Positions 54,387 through 61,586 of a stretch of DNA of 64,000 nt are shown here, in pieces. The notes below the pieces were generated by a model, which worked only from the letters and a program-made list of their open reading frames with translations, had not been told where the DNA came from and ran no database searches. Each line of letters begins with the position of its first letter. Within the stretch, counting starts at the first letter, position 1. The DNA lies in contig NZ_KV917369.1 in NCBI RefSeq assembly GCF_002019595.1, positions 1,264,417 through 1,328,416 on the forward strand, in the 5' to 3' direction. Position numbers and translations under genes: made by a program. The DNA comes from Priestia abyssalis. Lineage in GTDB: Bacteria > Bacillota > Bacilli > Bacillales > Bacillaceae_H.

Positions 54387-55213
54387 AGATGTTCAAAAAG
54401 CTGTTTATAATCTTCTTAGCTTGTCTTTTTTGTCTTAACATGGAAAAAATCGTACAGGCAAGTAAGATTGAAAATATCGAGTTTGAGCTGAGCGAAGATG
54501 AGGCCGTTTTAACATTTTTTCATTTGTCAAAAGGAGAAGCCGCTTTAATGGTGGACGGCCACGGTCATTCTATTTTAATTAACACAGGCCATGCTTCTGC
54601 TGAAAAAGAACTATTTAGCATGCTCGACTTATTTCAAGTAAAAAAGCTGGATACGATTATAGTGACAAGACAGGAAGAGGGGTATGATGACAATCTAGAG
54701 TCTCTTTTTAAACAATTTTCACCTAAAACCATCTATGTTCCTTCTTCTTATACAAATGCTCTCCCTTTTTTAAAATTGGTCAAATGGAAAAAAGGAGATC
54801 GCCAATTGTTTGGTAAAAGGTTAATGATACAAGTTCTGAATGAAGAACAAGAAGAGACTCCTTCAATAGATTTATCCATTAAGTATGGAGAAAATCATAT
54901 TTTCTATATGACGAATTATTCGAAACATAAAGAGGAACAGCTGTTGAAGGAAAAATTAGAAGATGTGAATGTCGTCAAAATGCCCAACCTTTCGAAGGGA
55001 GAAGCTTTATCGGAAAAACTGGTAGAGCATATGGATCCACAAACAGCCATTTTTACGGCCCCTAAAGACCTTCAACACGGCAGCCAATTTATTGAATATT
55101 TGTATGAACTATGGATTGATGTTTACTTTGTCCATCAAATGGGGACAGTTTCAATGAAGATGAACGATACCCATTATGAAATCATCACTTTTCCGGTCTC
55201 GGAATATAAGTAA
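54383..55213 (+). CDS. Exported metallo-beta-lactamase-fold protein lacking metal ligands
   Basis: A 276-residue protein with a signal peptide (KLFIIFLACLFCLNMEKIVQA). The rest follows the ComEC/beta-lactamase-fold pattern: LTFFHLSKGEAALMVDGHGHSILINTGHA aligns with the usual opening strands, and DTIIVTRQEEGYDDNLESLF stands where HxHxDH should be, so metal ligands are missing. It is probably a non-catalytic member or has another role outside the membrane. It overlaps dinG by 4 nt (ATGA), with an alternative ATG at 54389. I recall no such gene between dinG and ypmA in B. subtilis. Confidence 0.75.
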   Translation: MKMFKKLFIIFLACLFCLNMEKIVQASKIENIEFELSEDEAVLTFFHLSKGEAALMVDGHGHSILINTGHASAEKELFSMLDLFQVKKLDTIIVTRQEEGYDDNLESLFKQFSPKTIYVPSSYTNALPFLKLVKWKKGDRQLFGKRLMIQVLNEEQEETPSIDLSIKYGENHIFYMTNYSKHKEEQLLKEKLEDVNVVKMPNLSKGEALSEKLVEHMDPQTAIFTAPKDLQHGSQFIEYLYELWIDVYFVHQMGTVSMKMNDTHYEIITFPVSEYK

Positions 55214-55424
55214 CGAGAAGCTGATTTTAAGACGCAAAAAAAAAGCAGCTGTATAAAGCTGCAAATGGATGGTGCGGGGCAGGAAGTATATATAGTAGTT
55301 TTTTTAAAGGTCTTGATTTTGTGTAATCATCATGCGACTCCTTGCCGCATGTGTAATTATATTGTGGCCAAAGCAAGAGGGGTTATGACTAACAATTTTG
55401 GGAAGGAAATCGAGGAGGATTAAG

Positions 55425-55595
55425 ATGGAAAGCAGAATTCAAGTATTATCAACGGTTCGTGTTCAAAACTCTCCGGATTTATACAAGCTGGTGGATAGTT
55501 TAAATCGCACCTTAAAAAAACAGGATCTAATGTTCGGACTGGCATTGGATCAAAATGACAAGGACAAAGCCATCTTCACCATTTACCGTACATAA
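55425..55595 (+). CDS. ypmA: Small protein YpmA (DUF4264)
   Basis: A 56-residue soluble protein, MESRIQVLSTVRVQNSPDLY followed by KLVDSLNRTLKKQDLMFGLA, matching YpmA of B. subtilis in length and sequence pattern. Function is unknown. AGGAGGAT lies about 6 nt before ATG 55425; the frame's longer upstream extension to 55398 lacks an SD. The 211-nt gap before it contains a GCAGCT/AGCTGC hairpin and no supported gene. Two family A repeats separate it from ypmB. Confidence 0.88.
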   Translation: MESRIQVLSTVRVQNSPDLYKLVDSLNRTLKKQDLMFGLALDQNDKDKAIFTIYRT

Positions 55596-55600
55596 GAAAA

Positions 55601-55718
55601 GAAAAGCGAAACGAGCCCGCTTAGCTCCATAGGAAATTGGAGCTTCTGAGAAGGAGTCGCTTTTTGACTCCGCAGGAAGAAGCGAAATGACCGTAGGAGC
55701 TGGCTCGTGCAGCTAGAC
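55601..55718 (+). repeat. Hairpin repeat family A, copy 5
   Basis: It runs from GAAAAGCGAAACGAGCCCGC to GCAGCTAGAC. The apex is GGAGTC (55653-55658), loop GCTTTTT, GACTCC (55666-55671). It is an inverted relative of copy 4 (42188-42318), with roughly 85 to 90 per cent matching positions by eye. Confidence 0.85.
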
Positions 55719-55723
55719 AAAAA

Positions 55724-55842
55724 GAAAAGCGGAGGCGACCGGTTAGCCCCGATAAGCACTGGCAGTTTTCATAGCGAAGGCGCTCTTTGCCTTCGAAATG
55801 AAAATTGAAGTGACTCGAGGGGCTGGGAGCCGCAGCCGGACA
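55724..55842 (+). repeat. Hairpin repeat family A, copy 6
   Basis: It runs from GAAAAGCGGAGGCGACCGG to CCGCAGCCGGAC, in tandem with copy 5. The apex is GAAGGC (55776-55781), loop GCTCTTT, GCCTTC (55789-55794). Confidence 0.85.
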
Positions 55843-55843
55843 A

Positions 55844-55890
55844 GAAGAAAAGCGGAGGCTTCTGTTCAATCTTGAGAGACATTGGAATTC
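55844..55890 (+). repeat. Hairpin repeat family A, truncated copy 7
   Basis: AAGAAAAGCGGAGGCTTCTG then TTCAATCTTGAGAGAC matches the outer end of copy 1 (13040-13172, reverse orientation). The remainder is absent; the ypmB SD follows at 55914. Confidence 0.65.
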
Positions 55891-55927
55891 AATACAATCT
55901 ATTAATTAAAAACAAGGAACGATGAGC

Positions 55928-56416
55928 ATGAAAAAATGGGGAATCATTATTTCATTATTTTTAATTTTGGTGGGATTAGGGGCATCCAACCTCTATTTAA
56001 AAGCGCTTCAGCCAAAACGTGATGCCGAAAAACAAGCGGTGCAAAAGGCAAGAGAAGCCTACGATTTAGCGGAAGTCAGCAGCACTGACACATACTATGG
56101 ATCCCATACGTACTATATCGTAAAAGCAAAAGATAAGAAAAATGAAAAAGTTATTGTTTGGGTACCTAAAAATGAGAAAAAACATGATATGATAGTAAAG
56201 AAAGAAAGTAGTGGAGTATCACGAGACAAAGTGATATCCATTGTACAAAAAGAGCGAAGCCCTGAAAAAATTAAATCAATTCGCTTAGCCATGGAAAACA
56301 AACTTCCAATGTGGGAAGTCACATATATAGACGAAAAAAACAGTTTTACATACTATTATGTGGATTTCCAGACAGGTGAATTTTTAAAACGTTACAGCAT
56401 GTATCAAACTTCATAG
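55928..56416 (+). CDS. ypmB: YpmB-like membrane-anchored protein with PepSY-type domain
   Basis: A 162-residue protein with an N-terminal signal anchor (GIIISLFLILVGLGASNLYL) and an extracytoplasmic part formed by a DUF5590-like domain (about 35 to 85) and a PepSY-like domain (DKVISIVQKERSPEKIKSIRLAM to YYYVDFQTGEFLKRY in outline). It matches YpmB of B. subtilis, function unknown. AAGGA (55914-55918) favours the ATG at 55928 over that at 55922. It lies before aspB as in B. subtilis. Confidence 0.88.
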   Translation: MKKWGIIISLFLILVGLGASNLYLKALQPKRDAEKQAVQKAREAYDLAEVSSTDTYYGSHTYYIVKAKDKKNEKVIVWVPKNEKKHDMIVKKESSGVSRDKVISIVQKERSPEKIKSIRLAMENKLPMWEVTYIDEKNSFTYYYVDFQTGEFLKRYSMYQTS

Positions 56417-56504
56417 TGACTTCAGTGCCAGCGACGCTGCTTTTTTGTACGATTCTTAACATTAATAAAAAGTCATACGTTAATGCCTTTAGGGGGAAAT
56501 CAAG

Positions 56505-57689
56505 ATGAAATTAGCAAAACGTGTATCAGCTTTAACACCTTCATCCACATTAGCGATTACAGCGAAGGCTCAAGAATTGAAAGCAGCCGGTCATGATGTC
56601 ATTGGCTTAGGCGCAGGAGAACCAGACTTCAACACTCCAGAGCACATTTTGGAAGCCGCAGCTAAAGCAATGAATGAAGGCCACACAAAATACACGCCGA
56701 CTGGCGGTTTAGCTTCTTTAAAAGAGGCAATCATCAAAAAGTTTGAACAAGATCAGGGCTTGGCGTTTACACCGGCTGAAGTCATTGTATGCTCAGGTGC
56801 TAAACACGCTCTTTATACGTTGTTCCAAGTAATATTGGACGAAGGGGATGAAGTCATCATCCCGACTCCTTATTGGGTAAGCTATCCGGAGCAAGTAAAA
56901 TTGGCGGAAGGCGTCCCCGTATATATAGAAGGACGTGAAGAAAACAGCTTTAAAATTACACCAGAGCAATTGGAAGAAGTGATTACGGATAAAACGAAAG
57001 CCGTCATCATTAACTCTCCAAGCAATCCTACCGGTATGTTATACACGCGTGAAGAGCTTCAAGCACTGGCCGAAGTATGCATAAAGCATGATATTTTAAT
57101 CGTATCAGATGAAATTTATGAGAAGCTTGTGTACGATGGCAATGAGCATGTGTCAATTGCTCAGCTGTCTCCTGAATTGAAAGAAAAAACGATTATCATT
57201 AACGGGGTTTCTAAATCTCATTCCATGACCGGCTGGCGTATTGGCTATGCGGCAGGAAATAAAGAGATCATTAAAGCCATGACGAACTTGGCAAGCCATA
57301 GTACGTCTAATCCGACATCCGTTGCTCAATATGCGTCAATCGCGGCGTACAACGGAACACAGGAACCGGTTGAAATGATGCGCCAAGCGTTTGAAGAGCG
57401 TTTAAATATTATTCATGAGAAATTGATTCAAATCCCGGGCTTTTCATGCATTAAACCGCAGGGCGCCTTCTATTTATTCCCGAATGCTATTGAAGCAGCC
57501 AAGTTGACTGGATTTGAAACAGTGGACGCATGGGTAGAAGCTATTTTAGAAGAAGAAAAAGTCGCGCTGGTACCAGGTTCAGGATTCGGTGCTCCTGAAA
57601 ATGTACGTTTATCATATGCGACATCTTTAGACGTGCTGGAAAAAGCGATCGAACGCATTCAAAACTTTATGACCAATCATATGAACTAA
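56505..57689 (+). CDS. aspB: Aspartate aminotransferase (class I PLP aminotransferase)
   Basis: A 394-residue PLP enzyme exchanging amino groups between aspartate and 2-oxoglutarate. The PLP lysine is in NGVSKSHSMTGWRIGY (about 232 to 247); NSPSNPTG (about 170) and the phosphate-binding residues before it, and the late Arg of VRLSYA that binds the substrate carboxylate, are present. AGGGGGAAAT precedes ATG 56505. It supplies aspartate for PanD and AsnS-linked pathways encoded nearby. Confidence 0.93.
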   Translation: MKLAKRVSALTPSSTLAITAKAQELKAAGHDVIGLGAGEPDFNTPEHILEAAAKAMNEGHTKYTPTGGLASLKEAIIKKFEQDQGLAFTPAEVIVCSGAKHALYTLFQVILDEGDEVIIPTPYWVSYPEQVKLAEGVPVYIEGREENSFKITPEQLEEVITDKTKAVIINSPSNPTGMLYTREELQALAEVCIKHDILIVSDEIYEKLVYDGNEHVSIAQLSPELKEKTIIINGVSKSHSMTGWRIGYAAGNKEIIKAMTNLASHSTSNPTSVAQYASIAAYNGTQEPVEMMRQAFEERLNIIHEKLIQIPGFSCIKPQGAFYLFPNAIEAAKLTGFETVDAWVEAILEEEKVALVPGSGFGAPENVRLSYATSLDVLEKAIERIQNFMTNHMN

Positions 57690-57731
57690 TCAATTAGGGG
57701 AAAGTACTAAAAGTACTTTCCCCTAATTGAT
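57689..57731 (+). terminator. 20-bp hairpin after aspB
   Basis: A perfect 20-bp stem (57689-57708 with 57712-57731, arms ATCAATTAGGGGAAAGTACT) with loop AAA that includes the last base of the stop codon. No T-run follows, so it may stabilise the 3' end rather than terminate. Confidence 0.6.
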
Positions 57732-57754
57732 ATATTGGAAAAGCTGATTCTCAC

Positions 57755-57783
57755 TTGTGATTCTAAGATGTGAATTGTATAAT
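57755..57783 (+). promoter_or_regulatory. asnS promoter
   Basis: TTGTGA (57755-57760), a 17-nt spacer and TATAAT (57778-57783). The leader of about 50 nt is too short for a T-box, and none is visible. Confidence 0.8.
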
Positions 57784-57840
57784 AAAAAAGATTGTACATA
57801 TCAAGCAAGGTTTTTGTAAGGTTTTGGAGGGATTATCATC

Positions 57841-59133
57841 GTGAAAATAACGATTTCAGAGGCAAGCAAATATGTGGGCAAAGAAGTAACAATCGGCGCA
57901 TGGCTTGCGAATAAACGTTCAAGTGGTAAAATTGCATTTTTACAATTACGTGACGGTTCAGGCTTTATGCAAGGTGTTGTTGTAAAAGCTGAGGTTCCGG
58001 AAGAGGTTTTTCAAACAGCGAAAAGCGTGACGCAGGAATCATCTATTTATGTAACAGGTGTCATTCGTGAAGATGAGCGTTCACCATTTGGATATGAATT
58101 AACGGTAACCAACTTAGAAGTCATTCATGCTGCTGTGGATTATCCAATTACCCCAAAAGAACATGGAACAGAATTTTTGATGGACCATCGTCATTTATGG
58201 CTGCGTTCTAAACGTCAGCATGCAGTCATGAAAATTCGTAACGAAATCATTCGTGCGACTTACGAGTTCTTTAATGAAAATGGTTTCACAAAAGTGGATC
58301 CGCCGATTTTAACGGGCAGCGCTCCTGAAGGGACAAGTGAATTATTCCATACCAAATACTTCGATGAGGATGCCTACCTTTCTCAAAGCGGTCAGCTTTA
58401 TATGGAAGCAGCGGCAATGGCTCTAGGAAAAGTATTTTCATTTGGCCCGACATTCCGTGCGGAAAAATCGAAAACTCGCCGCCATTTAATTGAATTCTGG
58501 ATGATTGAGCCGGAGATGGCATTTTATGAGTTCGAGGATAACTTAAAAGTTCAAGAAGAGTATGTTTCTCACGTGGTTCAATCTGTGTTGAAAAATTGCT
58601 CATTGGAATTAACAACTTTAGGGCGTGATATATCGAAGCTTGAGCAAATTAAAGCACCGTTCCCGCGCATCACGTATGATGATGCCATTGAGTTTTTACA
58701 AGAAAAAGGCTTTACGGATATTCAATGGGGTGACGACTTCGGTGCACCACATGAAACGGCTATCGCTGAAAGCTATGATAAACCGGTATTCATCACACAT
58801 TATCCGACATCTTTAAAACCGTTCTATATGCAGCCAGATCCAAATCGTGATGACGTAGTATTATGCGCCGATTTGATTGCTCCAGAAGGATATGGAGAAA
58901 TTATTGGCGGTTCTGAGCGTATTCATGATATGGACTTATTGGAACAGCGCCTAAAAGAGCATAATTTATCACCAGACGCTTATAAATGGTATTTGGAACT
59001 TCGTCAATATGGTTCAGTACCGCACTCAGGATTCGGCTTAGGTTTAGAGCGTACTGTAGCATGGATCAGCGGTGTCGAGCATGTTCGTGAAACGATTCCG
59101 TTCCCGCGTCTTTTAAATCGCTTATATCCGTAA
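57841..59133 (+). CDS. asnS: Asparaginyl-tRNA synthetase
   Basis: A 430-residue class IIb aminoacyl-tRNA synthetase. An N-terminal OB-fold anticodon-binding domain (about 1 to 110, [24 protein letters not shown] region) precedes the catalytic domain with motif 2 ([21 protein letters not shown], about 211 to 231) and motif 3 ([15 protein letters not shown], about 398 to 412). GTG 57841 follows GGAGGG by about 9 nt. It has its own promoter and a composite double terminator. Confidence 0.96.
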   Translation: MKITISEASKYVGKEVTIGAWLANKRSSGKIAFLQLRDGSGFMQGVVVKAEVPEEVFQTAKSVTQESSIYVTGVIREDERSPFGYELTVTNLEVIHAAVDYPITPKEHGTEFLMDHRHLWLRSKRQHAVMKIRNEIIRATYEFFNENGFTKVDPPILTGSAPEGTSELFHTKYFDEDAYLSQSGQLYMEAAAMALGKVFSFGPTFRAEKSKTRRHLIEFWMIEPEMAFYEFEDNLKVQEEYVSHVVQSVLKNCSLELTTLGRDISKLEQIKAPFPRITYDDAIEFLQEKGFTDIQWGDDFGAPHETAIAESYDKPVFITHYPTSLKPFYMQPDPNRDDVVLCADLIAPEGYGEIIGGSERIHDMDLLEQRLKEHNLSPDAYKWYLELRQYGSVPHSGFGLGLERTVAWISGVEHVRETIPFPRLLNRLYP

Positions 59134-59150
59134 CATAAGAAGGTAATAAA

Positions 59151-59256
59151 AGAGAATGTGTCAAAAGGATAAAATCACCCCTCTTGACACATTCTCTTGA
59201 AAGGCCCCGTCATGAAAATCCAGCAAGATTAAGGGTTTCGTAACGGGGCCTTTCAA
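59151..59256 (+). terminator. Composite double-hairpin terminator after asnS
   Basis: Hairpin 1: AGAGAATGTGTCAAAAGG (59151-59168) with its complement (59180-59197, one mismatch). Hairpin 2: TTGAAAGGCCCCGT (59197-59210) with ACGGGGCCTTTCAA (59243-59256). Loop sequence GTCATGAAAATCCAG is shared with the element after pycA. Confidence 0.8.
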
Positions 59257-59310
59257 TGAAAATCCATTTTGTAATTCATTAGAAGCTCATGGGAAATCCA
59301 TTTTTACATA

Positions 59311-59336
59311 GGCCGAGAAAATTTATTTTCTCGGCC
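59311..59336. terminator. Hairpin upstream of dnaD
   Basis: GGCCGAGAAAAT (59311-59322) pairs with ATTTTCTCGGCC (59325-59336); some inner pairs must open to form a loop. It lies in the 341-nt asnS-dnaD gap, which holds no supported gene. Confidence 0.5.
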
Positions 59337-59474
59337 TTATGCTGTCATGTTTAAAAAAGCGTGAATATGAAAATAAAGTTTTTACTCATGTTAAATAATT
59401 TATGTCCGGTTATAAGAGAATGGTTAGGAATAACATCATCTGCCGTGATATACTGAATTGTGAGGTGTTCCATT

Positions 59475-60176
59475 ATGGATAAAGAGAAATTCATTGAGTG
59501 GATGGAGCAAGGAACGGTTTCCATTCCGAAGTTATTAATGACCCATTATGCGAAAATGGGTTTAAACGAAACTGAGCTGATGACCCTTCTTCATATTCAT
59601 ATGGCTCTCGAAGGCGGAAACGCGTTTCCAACGCCTGAGGAAATTTCAAGTCACATGAGCATCTCGACAGGAACGTGTATGGAAGTGTTAAGAGGTCTTC
59701 TTCAACGAGGGTTTTTAGCGATTGAACAACACAATCAAGCTTCTTTTATTACAGAACGATATACGTTAAAGCCGCTATGGGAAACATTGATCCACAGCCT
59801 TTTTAAAGAGAGTCAGCAGGATAAACAAGAGCAGCAAGTTCAGCTTGAAGTAAATTTATATACAGTATTTGAAAAAGAATTTGGTCGTCCGCTCTCCCCA
59901 TTTGAATGTGAAACGTTAACGATGTGGCAAGACCAGGATCACCATGATCCGATCATTATTAAGGCAGCCCTTCGTGAAGCAGTCATGTCCGGAAAGTTGA
60001 ATTTCCGCTACATCGATCGCATTTTATTTGAATGGAAGAAGAACGGGATTAAGACCATCGAGCAAGCGCGGAGCTACGGCCGCAAATTTCGCCAGCATCA
60101 ACAACCAAAGAAAAGTACAAGTGAACAACCGGTCCAAAACCCAACTATCCCATTTTTCAATTGGCTCGAACAATAA
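59475..60176 (+). CDS. dnaD: DNA replication initiation protein DnaD
   Basis: A 233-residue primosomal protein that acts with DnaB and DnaI to load the replicative helicase. The N-terminal winged-helix oligomerisation domain covers about 1 to 105 (STGTCMEVLRGLLQRGFLAI), and the C-terminal DDBH2 domain about 130 to 200 carries the YIDRILFEWKKNGIKT motif (YxxxIxxxW) for single-strand binding, followed by a basic tail. ATG 59475 follows GAGGTG by about 8 nt; the in-frame upstream start at 59460 precedes that site. Confidence 0.95.
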   Translation: MDKEKFIEWMEQGTVSIPKLLMTHYAKMGLNETELMTLLHIHMALEGGNAFPTPEEISSHMSISTGTCMEVLRGLLQRGFLAIEQHNQASFITERYTLKPLWETLIHSLFKESQQDKQEQQVQLEVNLYTVFEKEFGRPLSPFECETLTMWQDQDHHDPIIIKAALREAVMSGKLNFRYIDRILFEWKKNGIKTIEQARSYGRKFRQHQQPKKSTSEQPVQNPTIPFFNWLEQ

Positions 60177-60268
60177 CCTTCATGAACGTAAATCATTGGA
60201 CATGGGGAAAAAGTATCCATGTTTAATGATTTACGCAGTGACTACAGCCTTATAAAGAGAATGACAGT

Positions 60269-60301
60269 AAAACGAGGGGGCAGCAATCCTCTCGTTTTTT
60301 T
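60269..60301 (+). terminator. Terminator after dnaD
   Basis: AAAACGAGGGGG (60269-60280) pairs with TCCTCTCGTTTT (60287-60298) including two G-T pairs, followed by T residues. Confidence 0.8.
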
Positions 60302-60380
60302 AGCTTTATATTTGTTATAATGGTTTACTGGTATGGTATTTTTGCATATAGAATAGATGAAAGTTAAGGTGAGACAAAGG

Positions 60381-61040
60381 ATGTTGACATTAAAAGAAAT
60401 TCGTCATTGCTTAGATTCGATGGCGGACATGTTTCCTGATGCGCATTGCGAGCTTAATCATGAAAATCCGTTTGAGTTGGTCATTGCAGTTTTGTTGTCT
60501 GCCCAATGTACAGACGTTCTTGTGAACAAAGTGACCAAAAATCTTTTTCAAAAATATAAGAAACCTGAAGATTATTTGTCTGTATCGGAAGAAGAACTTC
60601 AACAAGATATTCGTTCCATCGGTCTATATCGGAACAAGGCTAAAAATATCCGTAAACTTTGCCAAATTTTATTGGATGAATATAGCGGGGAAGTACCTCC
60701 CGATCGAGATGAACTGACGAAGCTTCCGGGAGTAGGGCGCAAAACGGCCAATGTCGTCGTATCGGTCGCATTTGGGATTCCTGCTATTGCCGTTGATACA
60801 CATGTAGAAAGGGTCAGCAAGCGATTAGGGATTTGCCGCTGGAAAGATTCCGTCCTTGAAGTGGAGAAAACATTAATGCGCAAAATTCCGCAAGATGAAT
60901 GGTCTGTCACTCATCACCGTTTGATTTTCTTTGGACGGTACCACTGTAAAGCTCAGTCACCTCAGTGTCATGTGTGTCCGCTTCTTGAGTTTTGCCGAGA
61001 AGGGAAAAAACGAATGAAGGAGAAGGGGAGAAGTGAATAA
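60381..61040 (+). CDS. nth: Endonuclease III (DNA glycosylase/AP lyase)
   Basis: A 219-residue base-excision-repair enzyme for oxidised pyrimidines. The helix-hairpin-helix LPGVGRKTANVV (about 113 to 124) holds the catalytic Lys, VDTHVERVSKRLG (about 138) the catalytic Asp, and the C-terminal CKAQSPQCHVCPLLEFC is the 4Fe-4S ligand set (C-x6-C-x2-C-x5-C). ATG 60381 follows AAGGTGAG by 7 nt and gives the B. subtilis length. ypoC starts inside its last codons. Confidence 0.96.
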   Translation: MLTLKEIRHCLDSMADMFPDAHCELNHENPFELVIAVLLSAQCTDVLVNKVTKNLFQKYKKPEDYLSVSEEELQQDIRSIGLYRNKAKNIRKLCQILLDEYSGEVPPDRDELTKLPGVGRKTANVVVSVAFGIPAIAVDTHVERVSKRLGICRWKDSVLEVEKTLMRKIPQDEWSVTHHRLIFFGRYHCKAQSPQCHVCPLLEFCREGKKRMKEKGRSE

Positions 61041-61566
61041 CATCATAGTAAGCATTCCTCGTCTATTTCAACATCCTTTATTTTTTACACAAAGGGAAAT
61101 TGAAATCCAAGAGATAGGGGCTTTTGATGAAACTTTAAAGGATATGGCACTTCTGTATGATTTGCTTCATGAAGTAAATAGGGAAGCATGTGATAAGCCC
61201 TGGGAAGAGCAGGAAATATATGTACCGCACATATTTGAGCATTGGAAGAAAGAAAAAGGTGAGATCGCAGAGTATTTTAAAAAGCGTGATCGAAACCGGG
61301 CATTACAGCCAATGGTCCTTTCATTGGGACATTTCATTAGCGCAGTATTTTGGATAAACAGCGTTCCTGTTCCATCATTAAGTAATCTTACAGAAGAGAT
61401 TCAAACATTACCTTACAAGCCAATGAATGCAGGGGAGCGGATTGGCTTTTTACTTGACCAACCAAACCAATACCATTCATATGTTCAGCTCGGTGAATTG
61501 TATCAAGAGCTGGAAAAGATTTATTATAAACTGCTTACCATGAAAAAACGGACCTCTCAATTTTGA
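61033..61566 (+). CDS. ypoC: YpoC-like protein
   Basis: A 177-residue soluble helical protein without membrane segments. Conserved-looking parts are IPRLFQHPLFF near the start, WEEQEIYVPHIFEHWKKEKGEI (about 57 to 78) and LGHFISAVFWINSVPVPSL. It matches YpoC of B. subtilis by order, size and pattern; function is unknown. The GTG at 61033 overlaps nth by 8 nt and has AAGGGGAG upstream, so nth and ypoC are coupled. It converges on ponA over a shared terminator. Confidence 0.88.
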   Translation: MNNIIVSIPRLFQHPLFFTQREIEIQEIGAFDETLKDMALLYDLLHEVNREACDKPWEEQEIYVPHIFEHWKKEKGEIAEYFKKRDRNRALQPMVLSLGHFISAVFWINSVPVPSLSNLTEEIQTLPYKPMNAGERIGFLLDQPNQYHSYVQLGELYQELEKIYYKLLTMKKRTSQF

Positions 61567-61584
61567 TTGAGAGGTCCGTTTTTT
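61543..61584. terminator. Bidirectional terminator between ypoC and ponA
   Basis: A perfect 18-bp stem (61543-61560 with 61567-61584, core CGGACCTCTCAA), with an A-run to the left and a T-run to the right. Confidence 0.95.
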
Positions 61585-61586
61585 GA

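Noticed and set aside
55621..55869. Minus-strand open frame between ypmA and ypmB
   Set aside because: It is made entirely of two family A repeats; the apparent protein repeats are the nucleotide repeats.
57784..57840. Possible T-box leader before asnS
   Set aside because: Only about 50 nt separate the promoter from the start, and no T-box sequence or specifier stem is visible.
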